DNA of 64,000 nt from Eublepharis macularius (lineage: Eukaryota > Chordata > Lepidosauria > Squamata > Eublepharidae): NCBI RefSeq assembly GCF_028583425.1, contig NC_072801.1, forward strand, positions 8,018,001-8,082,000, written 5' to 3'. The notes below the pieces were generated by a model, which was not told the DNA's origin, searched no databases, and saw nothing but the letters and a program-made list of their open reading frames with translations. Positions within the stretch are counted from its first letter, which is position 1. Every line of letters begins with the position of its first letter. Shown here one piece after another: positions 33,237 through 42,844 of the stretch. The position numbers and the translations under genes are program-made.

Positions 33237-35711
33237 AATGTATGTGAAAAAGCAGACAGGCTTAATGACTTTTTTGCCTCTGTTTTCTCCCTGAAGAACT
33301 CAGGCACATCTAGAGATAGTAGAAAATGTGGCAGGACACCTGAGTGGCTAATTGACATTGAGAGAGAGGTTGTGGAGAGGCATCTGGCTGCACTGGATGA
33401 ATACAAATCCCTGGGCCGGATGGGGTGCACCCAAGAGTGCTGAAAGAACTTCCTAGAGAACTTGCAGAACCCATGTCCATCATCTTCAAGGCCTTCTGGA
33501 GGATTGGGGATGTGCCACAAGATTGGAGAAGAGCAAATGTTATCCCAATCTTTAAGAAAGAGAAGAAGGATGACCCGAGAAACTACAGGCCGGTCAGTCT
33601 GACTTCTGTTGCTGGGAAGATATTAGAACAGATTTTAAAGGGATCAATCTGTAAGCATCTGAAGGACCGCTCAGTGATCCGGGGAAGTCAGCATGGTTTT
33701 GTTCCTAACAGATCTTGCCAGACCAACCTGGTTTCCTTCTTTGATCAAGTGACCAGCTTACTGGATCAGGGGAAGTCTGTTGATGTGATTTATCTGGATT
33801 TCAGTAAAGCTTTTGATAAGGTCCCCCATGACATTCTGATGGGTAAACTGGAAGACAGTGGACTGGACTATAGGACAGTTCGGTAGATAGGGAACTGGTT
33901 AGAGGACCACACCCAAAGAGTGGTGGTCAATGGTATTTCATCAGATTGGAGGGAGGTGTCCAGTGGGGTGCTGCAGGGCTCGGTTTTGGGCCTGGTACTT
34001 TTCAATGTTTTTATCAATGATCTGGATGAAGGAGTGGAAGGGCTGCTCATTAAATTTGCTGATGATACCAAATTGGGAGAGGAGTAGCAAACACCCAAGA
34101 AGATAGAATTAAAATTCAGCAAGACCTGAATACTCTGGAGAAGTGGGCAGCTGTGAATAGGATGCAATTCAACAAAGACAAGTGCACAGTATTACATCTG
34201 GGCCACAAGAATGGGAAGCACAAATACTGGATGGGGGATACACTTCTGGGCAGTAGTATATGTGAAAGGGATCTTGGGGTAAGAGTGGACTGTAAACTAA
34301 ATATGAGCAGTCAGTGTGATGCGGTGGCAAAAAAGGCTAATTCAATCTTGGGTTGTATCTTTTTTTTTGTTTTTTACAAATTTTTATTGGATGGGTCATT
34401 ATACAAACATAAAAACATACACAGTTAACTTTCCATCATATTGTAATACCCCCACCCTTTCCCCCCCTTTTCTGTTGACTTCCGACAGTTTTCCATTCCC
34501 TTTAGTACCTCTTAAATAAAACCTTAACCAAGCTAAAAAATATATATTATAATAATACCTATCTAATGATAAATACCATTATCTAACATTCCATATCCTT
34601 TAGTACTATCTGTCCATAATATCCAATAACCTACAATATAATATGTCCCCTATATTAATTGCTATATACTACATTCTAAGAATGGGTCATAGTAATATAT
34701 TTTATACCATTGCATATCTTTAGATAGCACTATTACATATATCTATCATATCTGTAATGTTCAAAATTATTAATATCCTTTATATTTTTATCCAATTCAT
34801 GACGTTATAACCTAGTAAATTTTAAGATATTGTACCTACATATATCAATAAAATGGTATATTATCACAAACTAAATTTTCTACCTCTAATATAATATAAT
34901 GATTACTACCTCTATATTAATTCAAAGTAACAGAACACCATCCTCCCCTCAGAAAGTATCCAAAGACCACGCCTTCCCTTTAATGTCCCACTTTTTTTCT
35001 ATGTAATTCTTGAATTTCTCCCAACTTGTTACATACTCATCCATATCTTCCTCTCGAAGTTTCCTCGTTAGTTTATCCATTTCAGCCAAGCTCAATGTTT
35101 TTAAAATCCAATCTCAATCTTGGGTTGTATCAAAGGGGCCATAGCATTGAAATCGCAGGAGGTCATAGCCCCTCTCTATACTGCCTTGGTCAGGCCGCAC
35201 CTGGAGTATTGTGTGCAGTTCTGGAGGCCTCACTTCAAAAAGGATGTGGACAAAATCGAGAGGGTGCAGAGGAGAGTGACGAGGATGATCAGGAGTCTGG
35301 AGACTGAGCCCTACGAGGAAAGGCTGAGGGCCTTGGGAATGTTTAGTTTGGAGAAGAGGAGGTTGAGGGGGGACATGATTGCTCTCTTTAAATATTTGAA
35401 AGGCTGTCATTTGGAGGAGGGCAAGAAGCTGTTCCAGTTGGCAGCAGAGGGTAGGATCCGAAGCAATGGGCTTAAATTACATGCACAAAGGTACCAGCTG
35501 GATATTAGGAAAAACTTTTTCACAGTCAGAGTAGTTCAGAAGTGGAATCAGCTGCCTAGGGAGGTGGTGAGCTCCTCCTCACTGGCAGTTTTCAAGAAGA
35601 GGCTGGATGAATATTTGTCAGTGATGCTTTAGGCTGATCCTGCACTGCGCAGGGGGTTGGACTAGATGATCTGTATGGCCCCTTCCAACTCTATGATTCT
35701 ATGATTCTATG
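33237..35711 (+). mobile_element. CR1 LINE, 5'-truncated, interrupted by an L1 fragment
   Basis: Codons at 33425-33886 encode CR1 reverse transcriptase (WRRANVIPIFKKEKK, RSCQTNLVSFFDQ, YLDFSKAFDKVPH). After an in-frame stop the [12 protein letters not shown] motif is at about 34057. 34153-34350 and 35132-35632 give the C-terminal part, ending in KRLDEYLSVML. The 3' tail is two or three ATTCTATG repeats ending at 35711. The N-terminal endonuclease region is absent. Confidence 0.9.
34360..35113 (-). mobile_element. L1 3' fragment inserted in CR1, 18-bp target duplication
   Basis: TCAATCTTGGGTTGTATC at 34342-34359 and 35114-35131 flanks the insertion. Poly(T) at the left marks a minus-strand 3' end. 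The last coding segment (about 34955-35110) reads AEMDKLTRKLREEDMDEYV, then a stop, matching the C-terminus of L1 copy 2 (AEMDKMTRKLRDQNL). The copy is strongly 5'-truncated. Confidence 0.92.
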
Positions 35712-35819
35712 TGCATACGTTAGAGAATGTATGTTAACAGTTAGAGAATGGAATATAGTTGGAGAATTGTATGTCGAAAACGATAGAGATAGAAACGAAT
35801 AACAAACAAAATAAACGCG

Positions 35820-36500
35820 CGCTCCTCTGAGGCCTGGTGGGCGGGCACATGAAGAGTGCTGCCAGCGAGTGGCCAGACCCCCCGCCCCCTGAGGGGGGGC
35901 GGCACATCCCTGCCTCCCGGTGCCCGCCAGGCCCAGCGGCCACCGTCATCACCCACCATCCGGACTGCGCCCAGAATAAGCGCGTGCTCCTCTTAGGCCT
36001 GGTGGGCAGGCACATGGGAGGTGCCACCGGTGAGCAGAGTGACCACCCATCCCCTGAGGGGAGGCAACACACCCCCACCTCCCCATGCCCATCAGGCCCA
36101 GCAGCCGCCGTGATCACCCACCTTCCCGCCTGCGCCGGGAATAAATGCGTGCTCCTCTGAGGCCTGACGGGAAGACACGTGGGGGGTGCCGCCGGCAAGC
36201 AGCCAGACCCCCCGCCCCCTGAGGGGAGGCAGTATGCCCCCACTTCCCCATGCCCACCAGGCCCAGCGGCTGCCATCATCACCCACCTTTTGGCCTGCTC
36301 CAGGAATAAACGCACACTCCTCTGATGCCTGGCGGGCAGGCACATGGGGGCTGCCACCGGCAAGTGGCCATAGCCCCACCCCCTACCGGGCAGGTGGCTC
36401 ATTGCCACCTTCCCATGCCCGCCAGGCCCTACAGCCACCGTCATCACCCACCATCCAGCCTGTGCTCCTCTGAGGCCTGGCGGGCAGGCACATAGGGGTG
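35820..36500. repeat. Four ~164-bp tandem units in hAT copy A
   Basis: The anchor GGCCTGGTGGGCGGGCAC-like sequence recurs at about 35829, 35995, 36159, 36323 and 36473. Units include CCCCGCCCCCTGAGGGG and GGAATAAACGC-type sequence. Two related units, inverted, lie at 56450-56760 in copy B. Confidence 0.88.
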
Positions 36501-37002
36501 CCACCAGCAAGTGGCCTTACCCCCCAACCCCTAGAGGAGAGGCAGCCCGCCTTCAAGTACACCACTTGTACACTGGGCCAATGTCAACTGCTGGCTCTAA
36601 TTGTACCGAGTGGGAGTGCTGGCTGGCTGGAGTGCTGGCTGGAGGAGAGCCTGCTAAACACCCCCTGTGAATATGGTCTCACTAAATCCAACGGGGGCCT
36701 TTCTGAGCCCCACGAACCACGAACAGGTTCGTCAATGGGAAAAGTTTGTTGTGGTGTGTTAGTTCGGGTTTGTCGGCGGCACCAAACCATTAACCGCGGG
36801 TTTGTTCTTTGTTCATGCCCATGTCTAATTGAGACCTTGGCTTCCTGTCTCATTACCAATGCTGATTTCTCCATACCCACTGCCCCTCTGCATATCACTC
36901 CTAATCCAATCTCACCAGCTATTGTCATTCACCTGCTATTGTCATTCAGCATCTGAAATCACATCACTCTCCAAGATAAAAGGACAGATGGACTCACATG
37001 CT

Positions 37003-37060
37003 AGCTGTATCTGAAGAAGTCAGCTGTGACTCACGAAAGCTCATACCGTCCCACAAATTT
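37003..37060 (+). ncRNA. Hammerhead-like motif of PLE-2 (degenerate)
   Basis: CTGAAGA at 37011-37017 is followed by AGTCAGCTGTGACTCAC, which pairs imperfectly with itself (one C-C mismatch), and GAAA at 37035-37038. A GTC is present at 37048 but helix III is not convincing. The order of core elements is that of a hammerhead; activity is doubtful. Confidence 0.35.
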
Positions 37061-37149
37061 TGTTAGTCTTATAGATGCTACTGGATTCTTGCTTTTTTCT
37101 ATGGAAGAAAAACATATACTGCCAGATGAACTTGACTATCAGCTCAGAT

Positions 37150-37330
37150 CAGCACTGGAGGCCTGCTTCTTAGGCAACATACATGGCAAGCAGAGACTGG
37201 GGCTTCTTTGGGCTGGCACCCCAACTCTGAAATGCTCTCACCACAGCCATTGGCTTGGTGCCTGATTTGCTATACTTTTCCAGATATTGAGGGAGGACTC
37301 TGTTCTTTGCTTAGGCATTCTACCTTCTCT
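37150..37330 (+). mobile_element. LINE 3' fragment (L2/CR1-like)
   Basis: Broken frames read LLWAGTPTLKCS and, in another phase, a WHPNSEMLSPQPLAWCLI segment that resembles the C-terminal end of the LINE ORF seen at 63655-63997. No ends were identified. Confidence 0.35.
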
Positions 37331-37568
37331 TCTTCTTCCATAGGTCCTTCAGATTTTATTTACACTCTTGTGTTATGTCCTGTCTAGTTCTTTTACTGTA
37401 GCAAAGCTTTATATTGTTTGTATTTTATATTATTGATACATTATGATGTGCAAGCATCTCAAGCTCTTTTATCCAGAAAACAGCCCATAAATATGATGTA
37501 TTGTCGAAGGCTTTCACAGCCGGAGAACGATGGTTGTTGTGGGTTTTCCGGGCTGTATTGCCGTGGTC

Positions 37569-37634
37569 TTGGCATTGTAGTTCCTGACGTTTCGCCAGCA
37601 GCTGTGGCTGGCATCTTCAGAGGTGTAGCACCAA
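37569..37634 (-). ncRNA. Hammerhead ribozyme of PLE-1 (left arm)
   Basis: The core is at 37586-37620 and matches the family consensus at every conserved position. The outer helix I is TTGGTG with TGCCAA, including two G-U pairs. Confidence 0.78.
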
Positions 37635-38170
37635 AAGATAGAGATCTCTCAGTGTCACAGTGTGGAAAAGATGTGGCAGGTCATTTGTATCTACTCAGGA
37701 GGGGTGAGACTGAGCTGAGTCATCCTGTAAGAGTTTCCCAGGGTGTGGAATGCTAATGGAGGGAGGCTTCACTGTATCCTGAGGAGGTTCTTTTGCATAT
37801 GGATTGGTGCTTAATGTGCTAATCTTCTCTGCAGGGCTATGTCGGGTGTGGAGTGTTTTGTTAGCCCGGTGTTTTTCAGAACTGGAAACCAACCTTAAGA
37901 ATGAACAGAGCATGGTTTCCAGTTCTGAAAAACACCAGGCTAACAAAACACTCCACACCCGACAATAGCCCTGCAGAGAAGATTAGCACATTAAGCACCA
38001 ATCCATATGCAAAAGAACCTCCTCAGGATACAGTGAAGCCTCCCGCCATTAGCATTCCACACCCTGGGAAACTCTTACAGGATGACTCAGCTCAGTCCCA
38101 CCCCTCCTGAGTAGATACAAATGACCTGCCACATCTTTTCCACACTGTGACACTGAGAGATCTCTGTCTT

Positions 38171-38236
38171 TTGGTGCTACACCTCTGAAGATGCCAGCCA
38201 CAGCTGCTGGCGAAACGTCAGGAACTACAATGCCAA
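38171..38236 (+). ncRNA. Hammerhead ribozyme of PLE-1 (right arm)
   Basis: The core is at 38185-38219. CTGAAGA, helix II TGCCAGC/GCTGGCG with a CACAGCT loop, GAAAC and GTC are all intact. Inner helix I is CCT/AGG; the outer is TTGGTG (38171-38176) with TGCCAA (38231-38236). This is the best-preserved copy in the window. Confidence 0.8.
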
Positions 38237-38379
38237 GACCACGGCAATACAGCCCGGAAAACCCACAACAACCATAGCCCATAAATATGTTACAACAAAC
38301 AACTCTTTTTCCAGTATATTTCATTTCTCAGCCAGGGAGGAAGATAAGTGCGCATCTAGCTTTCATTTTTATCCTGCCC

Positions 38380-38520
38380 TTCCCTTCAAGCAGGTAGAGT
38401 GGCATGTTTCTTCACCTTCACAACAACCCTTTGAGGCAAATGAAGCTGAACAAGATCATCCAGTCTGAATGTAATTTGAACCCTTGCCTTCTCAGACTTA
38501 GTCCAATACTGTAACCAGTA
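38380..38520 (-). mobile_element. tRNA-derived SINE, degraded
   Basis: The complement contains CCTCAAAGGGTTGTTGTGAA and a TCTGAGAAGGCAAGGGTTCAA-like head, the pattern of squamate SINEs. Ends are unclear. Confidence 0.45.
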
Positions 38521-38738
38521 TCAGTTATTGATAGGGTTGCCAGCTCCAGGTTTGGAAATTCCTGCAGATTTGGGGGGGTGGAGCCTGGAGGATGAGGGAG
38601 GGATTTGGGGAAGGGGGCTTCAGAAGAGTATAATGTCATATCCCACCCTCCAGAGGAATGATTTTCTTCAGGGGAACTGATCTCTGTCACCTAGAGATCA
38701 GTAGTAATTCCAGGAGATCTCCAGACACCACCTGGAGG

Positions 38739-39239
38739 ACAAACAAATGCCTAGGAGAATACCACAGAAACAGTTTAAAGCACAAAAAAACTTGTGAAAA
38801 CTAACTATGAAAACATTCCAAGATAGTATCAAATACTCTAATCCGCAGAGGAGTTAGCCGTGTTAGTCTGTAGTAGCAAAATCAAAAAGAGTCCAGTAGC
38901 ACCTTTAAGACTAACCAACTGCATCTGACGAAGAGAACTGTGATTCTCGAAAGTTTATACTCTAATCCAACTCCAAAGTAGCCAAGGAGCACTTGCACTT
39001 TATTGAATGAAGATTCTTTGGTTGTACATTGATGGCTATAATACATGCCTTGTTGCTCATATAATGTTGAAATTTTTCCAATTTGAATTCAAGATATTGT
39101 CTTAGAAAATGGTTAGTATTAATAATAAAATTGTTTTGGATTAATGTTCTCTTACTCCTAGGCTACTTTGGAGTTGGATTAGAGTATTTGATACAGTTTA
39201 GGAATGTTTTCTTAGTTTTCACAGCTTTTTTGTGCTTCT
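38739..39239. mobile_element. Fold-back element inside the MITE, 11-bp duplication
   Basis: CCACCTGGAGG occurs at 38728-38738 and 39240-39250. Inside, a left arm (about 38778-38844 plus 38969-39000) and a right arm (about 39160-39240) are inverted copies: AAGCACAAAAAA, GAAAACATTCC, and ATCAAATACTCTAATCC. I cannot assign it to a family. Its left arm contains the 112-bp PLE insertion; its right arm is the uninterrupted counterpart. Confidence 0.7.
38845..38956. mobile_element. 112-bp PLE-2 terminal insertion, 12-bp target duplication
   Basis: ATACTCTAATCC at 38833-38844 and 38957-38968 flanks the insertion. The left 75 bp are the PLE-2 3' end in inverted orientation (complement GGTGCTACTGGACTC and TAACACGGCTAACTCCTCTG). 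The rest is on the + strand: CTGACGA, a hairpin AGAGAACTGTGATTCTC, and GAAAG. This is a hammerhead-like core, cut off by the insertion end before helix III. The opposite arm of the host fold-back shows the empty site. Confidence 0.82.
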
Positions 39240-39270
39240 CCACCTGGAGGAAGGCAGCCCTAGTTCTTGA

Positions 39271-40150
39271 AGGGCAGCTCCCTTCCTCCATCTGAGGTCA
39301 TGGAGAGCTACCATGGGAACCAGAGACTACTAGACTACCCTCCCCCTGCATAAAGGAGTCATCTCTACTTGACAGATGGAGTAGTGTGCCTTGCCTAACA
39401 GCCCACTGGTGACTTCATGGCTGAAGCAAGATTTGAACCAAGTGCTCTGCAACACTTGCTCTAAGCCATTAGTCTACACTGCCTTTCATCCTTCAGGGAA
39501 GATTCTTGATGCTCAAAACTAGACTCTTGCGTCAGCCTTGGACATTCTTTCCTTTCCCAAGTTCACCTTCCATCTTACTCTGAATCCCACTGAATGTAGA
39601 ACAGTCCCTCCTCATCCTCCCTGGGAACAGAACCAGCCTAACAAAGAGTGGCAGGTTAAATGCCTTGATCTATGCAGAACACAATTAAGATGGACAGACC
39701 CATCTCTGAAGATGCCAGGTTAATTGTCACAGGTGGCAACAGTGGAGGGTGATGTTCTCTGTGCCTATTATGCTTTCCTGGAGAAGACAACAGTGTGACC
39801 CTTTCATTAATGATTAAGCACGAGAAAGGCTATTTTGAAACAGATCGATAATCTCTGGAAAGTGACACTCTGGAAATATCCAAGCGCCATCAATTTTTTT
39901 TTAAGTTGCCTTCTCATTAAACAAACACTAAGGAAGTTCACAAGTTCCTTGAAGGAAACCTTGAGAGGGAGATTATTTTATAAGGTCAGTCCCAATCATG
40001 AACCTGTCTGTGATCTAATGTAAGCCCCTGGAATCCTTGTCAGCACACAGGAATTAACCAAGGTTACACTGGAAGATACATGGGACAGGGATTTTTCAGT
40101 TGTGGTGACTAAAGTGTGGAATTATTTGCCCCCTCACTCTTGGCATTCTG
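39271..40150. other. Unassigned
   Basis: No gene or transposon end recognised. Confidence 0.4.
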
Positions 40151-40154
40151 CTTG

Positions 40155-40550
40155 GCTTGTAGAAGGCCCCGGTTTTAATCCCCAGCATCTCCAGCTAAAA
40201 AGATCAGGCAGAAGATAATGTGAAAGGCCTCTGCTGAGACCTTGGAGAGCTGCTGCCACACAGTAGTAGTAGTAGTAGTAATAATAATAACAACAACAAC
40301 AACAACAACAACAACATTCGGTTTATATACTACCTCTCAGGACAACTTAACACCCACTCAGGGAGCTTTACAGTGTGCTATTATTAGCCTCATGACAATC
40401 ACCCTGTGAAGTGGGTGGGGCTGAGAGAGCTCCAAGAAGCTGTGATTGACCCAAGGTCACCCAGGTGGCTTCAAGCAGAGGAGCAGACAAAACTGACTTT
40501 GATAGACAAATTATCTGACTCAGCAGAAGACATATTGCTGATCAATCAAT
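40155..40550 (+). mobile_element. tRNA-derived SINE interrupted by a second SINE
   Basis: The outer SINE (+) is seen at 40155-40260 (TTTTAATCCCCAGCATCTCC, GAGAGCTGCTGCC) and resumes at about 40496 (ACTGACTTTGATAGACAAA). Between them is a minus-strand SINE of the 25979 type (GGTCACCCAGGTGGCTTCAA, GTGGGTGGGGCTGAGAGA) with an (ACA)n/(ATA)n/(GTA)n tail at 40263-40316. Confidence 0.65.
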
Positions 40551-42545
40551 TAACTAATGAGTTAATTGATTAACTTGCAGATGAAATCTTGGAGCCCTAC
40601 CAAACCGTCGCCATTCCAATCCATCCGTCAGGCCACAGTGGCTTTTCCTAATCCTTTTCCTCCTTTGGCCTGAATTCTCCACACGCTCCTCCTCTGCCAA
40701 CGCTCTCTCTCTCACGCAGCTAAAACTTTAGGCTCCAGAGGAAAACGGGAAGCATTAAGCCCCTGTTCAGCATCACTAATTCCATCAAGATTTCTCATTA
40801 TTCATTGTTGGCAGTTTAATTTTCTTCATTCTCCTCTCCTTAGAACAAGGCACAGCCGTAATTACTGACCTTCCTATCTTCCAAATACAGTGGATCGTCT
40901 GTTCCCTTCCAAGGCTCACTTGGCATATTATTAGTGTAGCCAGTTGACTGTAGGCTATGAGGCTACTTGGGGTGTTGGGAATCATGGGTGAGAAGAACTT
41001 CTAAGTTTCACAGAAAGGATGTGTTTTGTCAAGAGTCCAGGACTAATTATGTCAGAACTGGATACGGAGATCATTTTGGATTTCTCACCCCTGCTGTTTC
41101 AACATGAAAATTCTCTTTCTATTATTGCTCTAGCGTTGAGAAATGAGCCAGTGATTTTTAAATGCCATTTTCTGTTCCCTTGCACCGAATTTTTCCCATA
41201 AAATATAAGCATTTTCCCAATGTTTTGTGCATTAATACATCAGCATTATACATTGTACGTATAAATGGCTGATAAAATGATACAACTAGCACCAGTGAAC
41301 AGCAAAAAGTATACATTGCAAAATGCAAGCCAAAATATTTTTTTAAATATATAAAACAAAAGAGAACAGGAAATATTTGTTCTTCCCTAGCTGCATGCCC
41401 AGTTTCCAGATGTACTGAGTGATTCAATCTTGAGTCCAAATTTCTACATCCTAAAGAAACATTTTATTCTTCAGCTAAAGCACTTGCATTGGGAATAAAT
41501 GACGCATACCAATTGCATGCTCTGTCTCGTACAATATTGCAGAATTTAGAATTTGGTCTTGTTGTAAATCTCAGCAACTTCCACATATGCATTCCTAATC
41601 AACTGGAAATTCTGTGCACAGAAGTTACCGCATGTCCCATTTTTTGTCATGTTTTGACCTGCAACACAGCAGAAAGCTTTGCAGGCAAACGTGGAATAAG
41701 TAGAGCCAACACTAGCTGGGATAATTCAAGGGCCAATTTTATTCACTTTAGCATCAGACAATGGATTTCCAGCACCAATGTACCAACCTCTTATGTACCT
41801 AGTCACAGTGTAAGCCATTGATGGGATGCAGAAGAGTCAGTTCTCCTTTACGCATCCCAGACTTCACAGGCAAGGACACCCTGGCTCCAAGCCATCAAAC
41901 AGGCCTGGCTCAAAGGCATCTGCTGAACAAAGAGGAGCCTTAAATGTGCTTCTTCCACCCCACCCCCAGCATGCCAAGGACTACCCTGTCTGGTAGGCTT
42001 TCCCTTTCTGTGGGCTGCCACATATCCTGCCTTTTCCTCATCTAGTCTTCTAGCAAATGAATGGGGGAAAGAGATTACATGAATCTGCTGCATTGTCCAC
42101 ATATACAAACTTCATAAGAGTCATAGATGGGAAATAGAGCTATATGATAGATTTGCTCAAAATTGGTTATCCTTTGTTGGGAAAGTTTTTTTAAAAAATC
42201 CTTTTTCTGATGCATCTCATTTATTAAGCTTGTTCTGACAATATGGTTGGTTTATTCCTATACTGGATGCTTGTAGGATGCATTTTCAATTTGTTTTAAA
42301 TCTCCACATGTATTTTTAATAGAGACAATATTTTACCAATGACCAATACCAGAAAAAGGAGTGTTCCTAGTAAAGAAGGACCATTGGAACATATGATAAT
42401 GCTGGGCTCAGTTCTCTTCCATAAAAAGTGATAATATGAAGGAAATGATCAAGTAGCTATAAAAATTCTTATCTAAGCTGAACTTTGCTCTGATGTTTCC
42501 TAAGTTGGGTGGGAGGATAGGCCAACAGCAGAAACGCAGAGGCTA
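40551..42545. other. Unassigned 5' flank of the ENPP7-like exon
   Basis: I recognise no gene or repeat. A GATA motif, TGATAA, is at 42429-42434, about 160 bp upstream of the start codon. Confidence 0.45.
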
Positions 42546-42546
42546 A

Positions 42547-42553
42547 TATAAGG
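42547..42553 (+). promoter_or_regulatory. Candidate TATA box of the ENPP7-like gene
   Basis: TATAAGG lies 36 bp before the ATG at 42589. If used with usual spacing, transcription would start about 42575-42580 and leave a leader of only 9-14 nt. An upstream non-coding exon is the alternative. Confidence 0.4.
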
Positions 42554-42588
42554 AGTTCTCCCTTTTGAAAGCTCAGCAGCAGCACAAC

Positions 42589-42844
42589 ATGAAGATGCAA
42601 AATTCTCTCACTCTGAAGGTAATCATCCTGACTGCAGTTGCTTCTAGCCCAATTGCACGGAATGAGAGGCAAGAACACTTCCACAAACTCCTGCTGATCT
42701 CTTTCGATGGATTCAGGTGGAATTATGATCAGGATGTCAACACTCCAAATATGGACACTTTAGCGAAGGAAGGAGTAAAGGCAAAATATATAACACCTCC
42801 TTTTGTGACCATGACATCACCATCTCATTTCACAACCATCACTG
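42589..42844 (+). CDS. ENPP7: First coding exon of an ENPP7-like ectonucleotide pyrophosphatase/phosphodiesterase
   Basis: 85 codons plus one base (phase 1), ending at a canonical donor, G|GTAAGT, at 42845. Residues 1-23 (start MKMQNSLTLKVII) are a hydrophobic signal peptide. LLLISFDGFRWNYDQD (34-49) carries the metal-binding Asp at 40, and FVTMTSPSHFTTITG contains the likely nucleophile Thr76; both sit one residue from their positions in human ENPP7. ENPP7 is an intestinal brush-border alkaline sphingomyelinase that hydrolyses sphingomyelin outside the cell. The frame reads past the donor to 42927, but those codons lose family similarity. A second ATG at codon 3 is possible. Later exons are not in the window. 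ENPP7 is favoured over ENPP6 and other paralogues by FRWNYDQDV and VTMTSP, but an ENPP7-like duplicate is possible. Confidence 0.82.

Larger units (their letters stand above)
29803..36827 (+). mobile_element. hAT transposon (copy A), complete, 8-bp target duplication
   Basis: The left end TAGACATGGGCACGAAC (29803) and right end GTTCATGCCCATGTCTA (36827) are inverted. The 8-bp flanks are ATCGAGAC (29795-29802) and ATTGAGAC (36828-36835), one mismatch apart. Inside, in order: a 131-bp tandem array, a BED-finger pseudogene, hairpin-motif repeats, a GATA/A-rich tract, a CR1 insertion, and a 164-bp tandem array. No catalytic hAT core or hATC domain was found, so it is non-autonomous. Copy B of the same family is at 56240-62180. 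Confidence 0.85.
29400..37090 (+). mobile_element. PLE-2 copy interrupted by a hAT transposon
   Basis: The PLE lies in two parts, 29400-29802 and 36828-37090, separated by the hAT at 29803-36827. The left part encodes the GIY-YIG endonuclease. The right part carries the downstream region and a hammerhead-like motif, then GTTAGTCTTATAGATGCTACTGG. The same 3' sequence in diverged form makes up the small insertion at 38845-38956. The outer ends are not defined. Confidence 0.65.
37496..38275. mobile_element. PLE-1 giant palindrome, 14-bp target duplication
   Basis: AGCCCATAAATATG at 37482-37495 and 38276-38289 flanks a 780-bp insertion. It is made of two head-to-head PLE-1 3' regions with arms of about 360-390 bp meeting near 37890-37920. 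The left arm (minus) has the full terminus beginning ATGTATTGTCGAAGG; the right arm (plus) stops 34 nt short at CAACAACCAT. Each arm encodes the C-terminal tail of the PLE protein (NRAWFPVLKNT, then KEPPQDTVKPP) and carries a hammerhead. Confidence 0.9.
38532..39262. mobile_element. hAT-type MITE carrying two nested insertions
   Basis: TAGGGTTGCC (38532) and GGCAGCCCTA (39262) are inverted ends with one mismatch. The 8-bp flanks GTTATTGA (38524-38531) and GTTCTTGA (39263-39270) differ once. The interior has GGAGATTTG-type and GATCTCTGTCACCT(A)GAGATC sequence. A fold-back element (38739-39239) sits near its right end. Confidence 0.8.
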
